Assembly: GCA_013041785.1 (NCBI GenBank)
Contig: JABDRK010000161.1
Location: forward strand, 1-11,993
Direction of reading: 5' to 3'
From: Eudoraea sp.
GTDB lineage: Bacteria; Bacteroidota; Bacteroidia; Flavobacteriales; Flavobacteriaceae
DNA: 11,993 nt
Every line of letters starts with the position of its first letter. Position 1 is the stretch's first letter. The notes under the pieces were generated by a model. It was not told where the DNA came from, did no database searches, and saw nothing but the letters and a program-made list of their open reading frames with translations. Positions 7,099 to 11,993 of this stretch are shown here, one piece after another. The position numbers were made by a program, and so were the translations under genes.

Positions 7099-7959
7099 AT
7101 GGCTAACTTAAAGGAAATACGCAGCAGGATTGCATCGGTGAGTTCCACCATGCAAATTACCAGTGCCATGAAAATGGTATCTGCTGCTAAGTTGAAGAAA
7201 GCCCAGGATGCCATTACCGCGATGCGGCCCTATGCGAATAAGCTTACCGAGTTACTGCAGAATCTAAGTGCCAGCCTTGACAGTGATGCAGGAGGCAAGT
7301 ATGCGGAAGAAAGGGAAGTAAAAAAGGTGCTTGTGGTTGCCTGTACCTCCAACAGGGGATTGTGTGGGGCATTTAATTCCAATATCATCAAGCATTGTAT
7401 CTCACTTGCAGAAACGGAATATCAGAATACTTCGGTTTCGGTACTTACTATTGGGAAAAAAGGTAAAGACCTTTTGGAAAAAAGCTTTGAAATAGCAGCC
7501 AACCACAGTGATATTTATGATCACCTGACCTTCGAAAATGCAGCAGCAATTGCTGAAGACTTGATGGAGGCTTATATTTCAGGTACTTACGATAAGATTA
7601 TCCTGGTGTATAACCGTTTTAAAAATGCGGCTACCCAGATTGTAACCACGGAGCAATTCCTGCCTATTGTCTCGGTTGAAGGAGCAGATCAAGCCGCTGC
7701 GGATTATATTTTTGAGCCTACACAGGAAGATATCGTAACCACACTGATACCAAAATCACTTAAAACTCAGTTGTATAAGGGCATACGAGATTCTTTTGCC
7801 AGTGAACACGGGGCGAGAATGACAGCCATGCATAAGGCAACAGACAATGCATCGGAAATGAAAGATGAATTAACCCTGACCTATAATAAGGCACGTCAGG
7901 CGGCGATAACCAATGAGATCCTTGAAATTGTTGGTGGAGCAGAAGCGTTGAGCAATTAA
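7099..7959 (+). CDS. atpG: F1Fo ATP synthase subunit gamma
   Basis: Gamma is the central rotating shaft linking the c-ring to the alpha3beta3 head. At 286 residues it matches the usual length. The N-terminal helix has the diagnostic pattern IRSRIASVSSTMQITSAMKM (residues 7-26), and the C-terminal helix ends with the family signature ITNEILEIVGGAEAL. A Rossmann-like middle section includes KVLVVACTSNRGLCGAFN. This is the last gene of the cluster: a terminator follows 20 bases after the stop, and neither atpD nor atpC appears downstream. Confidence 0.97.
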   Translation: MANLKEIRSRIASVSSTMQITSAMKMVSAAKLKKAQDAITAMRPYANKLTELLQNLSASLDSDAGGKYAEEREVKKVLVVACTSNRGLCGAFNSNIIKHCISLAETEYQNTSVSVLTIGKKGKDLLEKSFEIAANHSDIYDHLTFENAAAIAEDLMEAYISGTYDKIILVYNRFKNAATQIVTTEQFLPIVSVEGADQAAADYIFEPTQEDIVTTLIPKSLKTQLYKGIRDSFASEHGARMTAMHKATDNASEMKDELTLTYNKARQAAITNEILEIVGGAEALSN

Positions 7960-7979
7960 GGTGAGCGTAAAATCTAAAG

Positions 7980-8011
7980 AAAACCCTGCAGAAAGCAGGG
8001 TTTTTTGTTTT
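7980..8011 (+). terminator. Intrinsic terminator after atpG
   Basis: AAAACCCTGC (7980-7989) and GCAGGGTTTT (7995-8004) form a perfect 10-bp stem with a 5-base AGAAA loop. T's continue to 8006 and, after a G, to 8011. It lies 20 bases after the atpG stop and marks the end of the ATP synthase transcript. Confidence 0.9.
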
Positions 8012-8030
8012 CAGGGGATCTCTATGGATT

Positions 8031-8059
8031 TTGGCACCAATTTTGGTTTCCTATATTTA
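8031..8059 (+). promoter_or_regulatory. Putative promoter for the small lipoprotein gene
   Basis: TTG at 8031-8033, an 18-base spacer, and TATATTTA at 8052-8059 match the Bacteroidota -33/-7 layout (TTG, 17-23, TAnnTTTG) with one mismatch at the last -7 base. It lies between the atpG terminator and the ATG at 8088, predicting a leader of roughly 20 bases. The same stretch also resembles a sigma-54 site, with the -12 base mismatched. Confidence 0.5.
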
Positions 8060-8087
8060 CATTATTCAATTTTATGAACTCTGTGAC

Positions 8088-8597
8088 ATGAAATATCCTT
8101 TTGCACTACTTCTTGGAATATTGCTTGGAGTTTCGGGCTGTTCTTCCCAAAAAAAAATAGGCACCGATGCGCCTTTTAGTGTTGAAAAACCCTCCTGTAC
8201 TCAATTCGCCAGTGGGAGAGAAGAGAGTGGACACGGGTTTATCCTGAGATTACCCCTGAGCTTCAAGGAATACGAAGATATTTCTTATGATGCGGTTTAT
8301 TTCCGCGGACATATCCTGACTCCTATGCTCCTCGAAGAAGCCGGAAAACAGGTCTTGTATTGCCGATATCAGCGCACTCCAAAGGTTAAGCCAGATATCA
8401 TTATGCATGATGATCCCATTAAAGAAGTAGGCAATCAGCCCCCGGCAGAAAAGGTAGGGAAGAAGAAATTCCCCTTTGAATTACAGCCGGCAGAGGCCGT
8501 GATTGCCTACCGTATTGATGACAGGATAAAATACGTCAAGATAACAGGGGTGAAGGACAAAACCCCTGAGCTTCTCCCAACCCGACCTAACAACTAG
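8088..8597 (+). CDS. Small lipoprotein of unknown function, flavobacterial type
   Basis: A 169-residue product. The N-terminus is a lipoprotein signal peptide: MKYPFALLLGILL is hydrophobic, and the lipobox VSGC puts the lipidated cysteine at residue 18. The mature protein has two further cysteines (37 and 92) that could form a disulfide. Recognisable blocks are YDAVYFRGH (67-75), DDPIKEVGNQPP and FPFELQPAEAVIAYRIDD. I recall similar short lipoproteins with these blocks across Flavobacteriaceae, all uncharacterised, and I do not assign a function. The frame is open back to 8031, but ATG 8088 is chosen because the signal peptide starts there. A run of nine A's (8149-8157) follows the lipobox and could slip. 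The gene is flanked by the atpG terminator and a separate promoter-like sequence, so it is probably monocistronic. Confidence 0.75.
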   Translation: MKYPFALLLGILLGVSGCSSQKKIGTDAPFSVEKPSCTQFASGREESGHGFILRLPLSFKEYEDISYDAVYFRGHILTPMLLEEAGKQVLYCRYQRTPKVKPDIIMHDDPIKEVGNQPPAEKVGKKKFPFELQPAEAVIAYRIDDRIKYVKITGVKDKTPELLPTRPNN

Positions 8598-8598
8598 C

Positions 8599-8641
8599 TT
8601 TGCCGGTAGGCTTTAAATACCTAATTTTAGGTCCTACCTAA
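8599..8641 (+). promoter_or_regulatory. Putative promoter with overlapping palindrome for the flippase-dut operon
   Basis: TTTG at 8599-8602, a 19-base spacer, and TAATTTTA at 8622-8629 fit the Bacteroidota promoter layout with one mismatch in the -7 element. That element lies within the inverted repeat ACCTAA-TT-TTAGGT (8619-8632). An outer arm GGTAGG (8605-8610) is complementary to CCTACC (8633-8638). Initiation near 8636 would leave a leader of about 17 bases before the TTG start at 8653. Confidence 0.5.
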
Positions 8642-8652
8642 GCAATGCGCAT

Positions 8653-10119
8653 TTGAGTCTGCTTCAAAAACTTTTTAAACAAACCTTTATCTATGGCCTG
8701 GCCACGGTACTGCCTCGCATGCTATCGTTTATTCTGGTCCCCCTGTACACAAAGGTTATGCCGCCCGGGTCCTATGGGGAGGTAACCCTGATTTACGCCT
8801 GGTTTGCTATTTTCAATGTAATCCTTGCTTATGGAATGGAAACGGCATTCTTTCGTTTCTATAACACCTCCGAACACAGAAAAAGCGTAGCCGGTACGGC
8901 ACTGATATCTATCGGGGCTTCCACCTTAATTTTTGTTGTCTTGGCCCTTTTATTCAAGGAAAGGCTGGCTTCTGTCCTGAATATAGAATACCGGTTTATA
9001 GACTATGTCATATATATACTTGCACTGGATGCGCTTGTAATAGTGCCTTTTGCCTGGTTACGGGCTAATGAGCAACCCATGCGATACGCACTGGTGAAGA
9101 TCCTGAATGTGCTGATCAACCTGGGGCTCAATGTGTTTTTCCTGCTCTTGCTGCCCGGACTCGCAGAAAACAATCCTCAGACCCTGTTTACGGCCATCTA
9201 TGTCCCGGACTTTGAGATCTCCTACATATTTATTTCAAACCTGGCGGCTAGTGGTGTAACACTCCTGTTAATGGGTCGGCTTTACCTGGTTACCAAGTAT
9301 ATATTCGACAGGAATTTGTGGCGTAGGATGATGGGCTATGCCCTTCCGGTCATGATTGCAGGGGTAGCCTTTACTATCAATGAGGTATTTGACCGGGTGC
9401 TGCTTTCTGAACTCCTGCCCGCGGATATTGCCAAAAGTGAAATCGGGAAATACTCTGCCTGTTATAAACTGGCCTTATTTATGACCCTCTTCGCAACGGC
9501 CTTCAGATTGGGAATAGAACCCTTTTTTTTCAGCCATGCTACCTCAGAGGAGCCTCAAAAGGCCTATGCCCAGATCACTAACTATTTTGTAGTTCTTGGT
9601 AGTTTAATCCTGCTGGTAGTGGTTGTATTTGCAGACCTGTTAAAACGTGTATTTATACTCGATCCAGCTTACTGGGAGGCAATGCCCATAGTTCCGGTAA
9701 TTTTACTTGCCAGCTTTTGCCTGGGGATTTATCATAATTTGTCAGTTTGGTATAAGGTCACAGATCGCACGCGCTACGGGGCCTATTTCTCTTTGTCGGG
9801 CGCAGTGGTAACCATATTAATCAACTATTTGCTGATTCCCAGCATGGGCTATTACGCTTCTGCGCTTGCAACCCTGGCAGCATACGCACTGATGATGCTT
9901 TTGTCTTTCTATTTTGGCCGAAAGCATTACCCAATACCGTATAATTACAGGAAAATTGTTTTCTATCTCGGCTTATCAATCCTTTTCTCGGCCTTGTCCT
10001 TCTATGTATTTAACAGAAATTTGGTAATTGGAAGCCTCTTACTTTTAGTATTTTTAGGATTGGTGTACAGAATGGAAAGCAACATCCTGAAAAGAATCTT
10101 TCTTAAACGCAGATCATGA
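8653..10119 (+). CDS. MOP-superfamily polysaccharide/oligosaccharide flippase
   Basis: A 488-residue integral membrane protein of the polysaccharide biosynthesis (Wzx-like) branch of the MOP/MATE superfamily, which moves lipid-linked sugars across the inner membrane. The N-terminal block ([18 protein letters not shown], then [16 protein letters not shown]) is typical: a polar start, a first helix and a conserved Pro/Tyr-Gly turn. About 12-14 hydrophobic segments follow to the C-terminus, which ends in a basic tail (KRIFLKRRS). The substrate cannot be told from sequence, and no glycosyltransferase genes adjoin it. The start is TTG at 8653; the nearby ATG at 8645 is in another frame and reaches a stop after three codons. 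The last bases overlap dut as ATGA, so translation is probably coupled. Confidence 0.88.
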   Translation: MSLLQKLFKQTFIYGLATVLPRMLSFILVPLYTKVMPPGSYGEVTLIYAWFAIFNVILAYGMETAFFRFYNTSEHRKSVAGTALISIGASTLIFVVLALLFKERLASVLNIEYRFIDYVIYILALDALVIVPFAWLRANEQPMRYALVKILNVLINLGLNVFFLLLLPGLAENNPQTLFTAIYVPDFEISYIFISNLAASGVTLLLMGRLYLVTKYIFDRNLWRRMMGYALPVMIAGVAFTINEVFDRVLLSELLPADIAKSEIGKYSACYKLALFMTLFATAFRLGIEPFFFSHATSEEPQKAYAQITNYFVVLGSLILLVVVVFADLLKRVFILDPAYWEAMPIVPVILLASFCLGIYHNLSVWYKVTDRTRYGAYFSLSGAVVTILINYLLIPSMGYYASALATLAAYALMMLLSFYFGRKHYPIPYNYRKIVFYLGLSILFSALSFYVFNRNLVIGSLLLLVFLGLVYRMESNILKRIFLKRRS

Positions 10120-10550
10120 AAATAAGAATTCGGAATATATCAGGTCACGACCTCCCGGCTTACGAGACCAACGCATCGGCAGGAATGGACCTCAGGGCCC
10201 ATTTGGTTGAGCCCGTTACTCTTGCTCCCCTGGAGCGTGCTGTGGTAAAGACCGGCTTGTTCATTGAACTCCCTATCGGATATGAGGCTCAGGTACGGCC
10301 AAGGAGTGGTCTGGCTGCTAAAAAAGGGATTACGATACTCAATGCTCCCGGGACGGTAGACGCAGACTACAGGGGAGAGATTGGCGTGATTCTTGTTAAT
10401 CTATCCAAAGAGCCCTTTACTATTGCCAACGGGGAACGCATTGCCCAATTGGTAATTGCCAGGCACGAACGGGCGGTATGGGAAACAGCCGAAGAACTCA
10501 CGGAAACCAGCAGAGGTGCAGGCGGATTTGGCAGTACCGGGGTGAAGTAA
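10116..10550 (+). CDS. dut: Deoxyuridine 5'-triphosphate nucleotidohydrolase (dUTPase)
   Basis: This enzyme hydrolyses dUTP to dUMP and pyrophosphate, keeping uracil out of DNA and supplying dUMP for thymidylate synthesis. It is trimeric and cytoplasmic. At 144 residues it is of normal length, with all five motifs: I SAGMDLRA (21-28), II RPRSGLA (61-67), [16 protein letters not shown] (79-91, with catalytic Asp84 and the base-contacting Tyr85), [11 protein letters not shown] (106-114), and [11 protein letters not shown] (133-142), the flexible C-terminal arm that closes over the nucleotide. The ATG overlaps the flippase stop by 4 bases. Its place between envelope genes looks like housekeeping operon packing rather than a shared pathway. 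Confidence 0.97.
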   Translation: MKIRIRNISGHDLPAYETNASAGMDLRAHLVEPVTLAPLERAVVKTGLFIELPIGYEAQVRPRSGLAAKKGITILNAPGTVDADYRGEIGVILVNLSKEPFTIANGERIAQLVIARHERAVWETAEELTETSRGAGGFGSTGVK

Positions 10551-10581
10551 ATCAGGCCTAAAATTTTTGGAAATACCAGTG

Positions 10582-11499
10582 ATGATGAAGCAGTGGATGA
10601 GGAGAGGACGACTTTTAGGGATAAAACTCTTGTTTTTTCCCGTATTGGTATTTACCCAGGAAATAACGGAGAGCGCTGAAGTTATGCTCGAAGCCTATAC
10701 TGATGAATTCCAGGAGTGTTTTTTTGAAGCCCTCAAACAGAAAGGCATCGAAAATTACGACAAAGCCATCAATGAACTTTTAAAATGCAAGGATCTCGCG
10801 TCCGAACAAAATGTGGTTGATCACGAATTGGCTAAAGCGTATTTGGCCAGCAAACAGTATATAAATGCACAGGATTATGCTGTTAAGGCGCTCAACAGTG
10901 AGCCGGAAAATCCCTGGTTCCTGAATACCTTGCTGGATGTATTAGACGGGCAGGGACGACCTTTGGAATTGCTTGGAAATAGTATCCCTATCGAAAATCC
11001 GGGATTGCAGAAGAACCTTGCATTGCTGTATTTTGAACGTAAGGATTATAACAGTGCCCAAAAAGTATTGCAGGGTCTTAAGCAGGATGTTTTTACAGAA
11101 CAACTGGCACGGAAGATTTCCGACTCACTTAACAAGCAGCGGAGAACAGGGATTGCTTCAGAAAGCAAAATCAAAGTAGAAAACCCACTGGATATACTGC
11201 GAATGGAATTGGAGAATCTTCTAAGGACGGCACAATATGCCTCTTTGGAATCCAGGGCAGCCGAAGCGCTGGAGCGCTATCCCGCACAACCCCGGTTTTA
11301 TTATTTATACGGGGTATCCTTAAACAAAAACGGCAAACCAGCTGAGGCTTCCGGAATGCTGGAAACGGCTTTGGAGTTCCTGTTGGACGACCGGGAATTA
11401 CAGGAAAAGATCTATAGAGAACTGGTTGTGGTTTACACCGCTTTGGGGAACACATCCAAGGCAAATATGTATCTTAGCAAAATAAAATCAGGCTCATAA
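10582..11499 (+). CDS. Exported tetratricopeptide-repeat protein
   Basis: A 305-residue product. A basic N-terminus and hydrophobic segment (about residues 12-25, RLLGIKLLFFPVLV) look like a signal peptide. Helical TPR-like repeats follow in two blocks, roughly residues 38-150 (for example NYDKAINELLKCKDLA, HELAKAYLASKQYINAQDYA) and 195-300 (FYYLYGVSLNKNGKPAEASG, VVVYTALGNTSKANMYLSKI). TPRs are protein-binding scaffolds, and the partner is unknown. Possible starts are TTG 10567, GTG 10579, ATG 10582 and ATG 10585; I choose ATG 10582 for a normal signal-peptide n-region, and none has a clear ribosome site. The gene is 31 bases after dut and 4 bases before the DUF4292 gene. That pairing is, as I recall, common in Flavobacteriaceae and suggests a joint envelope role. 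Confidence 0.75.
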   Translation: MMKQWMRRGRLLGIKLLFFPVLVFTQEITESAEVMLEAYTDEFQECFFEALKQKGIENYDKAINELLKCKDLASEQNVVDHELAKAYLASKQYINAQDYAVKALNSEPENPWFLNTLLDVLDGQGRPLELLGNSIPIENPGLQKNLALLYFERKDYNSAQKVLQGLKQDVFTEQLARKISDSLNKQRRTGIASESKIKVENPLDILRMELENLLRTAQYASLESRAAEALERYPAQPRFYYLYGVSLNKNGKPAEASGMLETALEFLLDDRELQEKIYRELVVVYTALGNTSKANMYLSKIKSGS

Positions 11500-11503
11500 A
11501 TCC

Positions 11504-11993
11504 ATGAATGAAAGGAACTTGGCTGTGTTGAAGCGGATTCTGGCCTCGGTATTGATTGCCCTGAGCTTCTCATGTAAATCGAATAAGATTTTGTCTGATG
11601 CAAAGGCTGATAAAAGCCTTTCCGCCCGGATAATTATCAGGAACCATTACAAAAACGAACTCAATTTCAAAACCTTAACCGGCAGGATAAGGATTGATTA
11701 TTCTGATGGATATAGCACCCAGAGTATGGGAGTAAGTCTCCGGATGGAAAAAGATAAAGCGATATGGATAAGCGCTCCCCTGGGTGTGGTTAAAGCATTC
11801 ATTACACCGGAGCGTGTTTCTTTTTACAACAAGTTGGAAAACCAGTACTTCGACGGGGATTTTTCATACCTGAGTCGCATGTTGGGGACCGATGTCGATT
11901 TTGAACAAGTTCAGAACCTGTTGTTGGGGCAGGCTTTACTCGATCTTAGGGATGAGCGCTACCTGGCACAGGTTAATGGGGACAATTACGAAT
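11504..11993 (+). CDS. DUF4292-family lipoprotein (3'-truncated by window end)
   Basis: The first 163 codons are present and the frame is still open at the end. The N-terminus is hydrophobic (VLKRILASVLIALSF) and ends in SCKS, consistent with a lipoprotein cysteine at residue 24, although the residues before it are not a perfect lipobox. The mature part begins with a block typical of DUF4292 as I recall it (SARIIIRNHYK) and continues with beta-strand-like segments (GRIRIDYSDG, AIWISAPLGVVKAFITP, VSFYNKLENQYFDGD). DUF4292 proteins are uncharacterised, and the strand pattern is reminiscent of LolA/LolB-like lipoprotein carriers, which is inference. The ATG at 11504 is preferred because it lies 4 bases after the previous stop; ATG 11508 is out of frame. 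Confidence 0.72.
   Translation, partial: MNERNLAVLKRILASVLIALSFSCKSNKILSDAKADKSLSARIIIRNHYKNELNFKTLTGRIRIDYSDGYSTQSMGVSLRMEKDKAIWISAPLGVVKAFITPERVSFYNKLENQYFDGDFSYLSRMLGTDVDFEQVQNLLLGQALLDLRDERYLAQVNGDNYE

Noticed and set aside
8031..8087. In-frame upstream extension of the small lipoprotein
   Set aside because: It would put 19 extra residues before a clear signal peptide and would overlap the promoter-like sequence.
9523..9530. T8 run in the flippase as a phase-variation tract
   Set aside because: It encodes consecutive Phe codons in a membrane helix and is no longer than runs expected in such genes; there is no other sign of variability.
11171..11464. A 97-codon minus-strand frame opposite the TPR gene
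   Set aside because: The product is Pro/Arg-rich and low-complexity, consistent with an antisense shadow of a good TPR coding frame.
1..11993. Defence system, prophage, CRISPR array or transposon
   Set aside because: No recombinase, nuclease, repeat array or terminal repeats were found; the genes are uniformly oriented core functions.

Overview
The window looks like chromosomal DNA from a marine-type member of the Flavobacteriaceae (Bacteroidota). This rests on gene content and order: a SprE/PorW-type gliding and type IX secretion gene, a bactofilin, an ATP synthase cluster that runs B-E-F-H-A-G without atpD/atpC, and then a flippase-dut-TPR-DUF4292 block. TAnnTTTG-like promoter elements and the near absence of Shine-Dalgarno sequences agree with it. 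No genus can be named from sequence alone. No tRNA, rRNA, CRISPR array, insertion sequence or phage gene is visible, and no gene-free stretch exceeds about 130 bases. All genes lie on the + strand.

Region 1 (1-2870): the 3' two-thirds or so of a large TPR lipoprotein gene (sprE/porW) is followed after 5 bases by a bactofilin gene. A 92-base gap with a hairpin leads to two small membrane-protein genes, atpZ and a DUF6168/AtpI-like gene, only 1 base apart. These are probably accessory factors for ATP synthase assembly. A hairpin plus T-tract and a TAnnTTTG element then separate this block from atpB.

Region 2 (2871-8011): atpB, atpE, atpF, atpH, atpA and atpG encode the a, c, b, delta, alpha and gamma subunits of a proton-type F1Fo ATP synthase. 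A strong terminator-like hairpin sits inside the operon directly after atpE, where it could raise c-subunit output relative to the downstream genes. A canonical terminator follows atpG. The catalytic beta subunit (atpD) and epsilon (atpC) are not here and must be encoded elsewhere, as is usual in this phylum.

Region 3 (8012-11993): a single small lipoprotein gene of unknown function with its own promoter-like sequence comes first. Next is a compact operon: MOP-superfamily flippase, dUTPase (4-base ATGA overlap), an exported TPR protein, and a DUF4292 lipoprotein cut by the window end. A promoter-like sequence with an inverted repeat across its -7 element precedes the flippase.

The window is mostly core-genome material, and I see no clearly new system. 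The points most worth a second look are the hairpin between atpE and atpF, the tight coupling of sprE with a bactofilin, the palindrome over the flippase promoter, and the uncharacterised lipoprotein.
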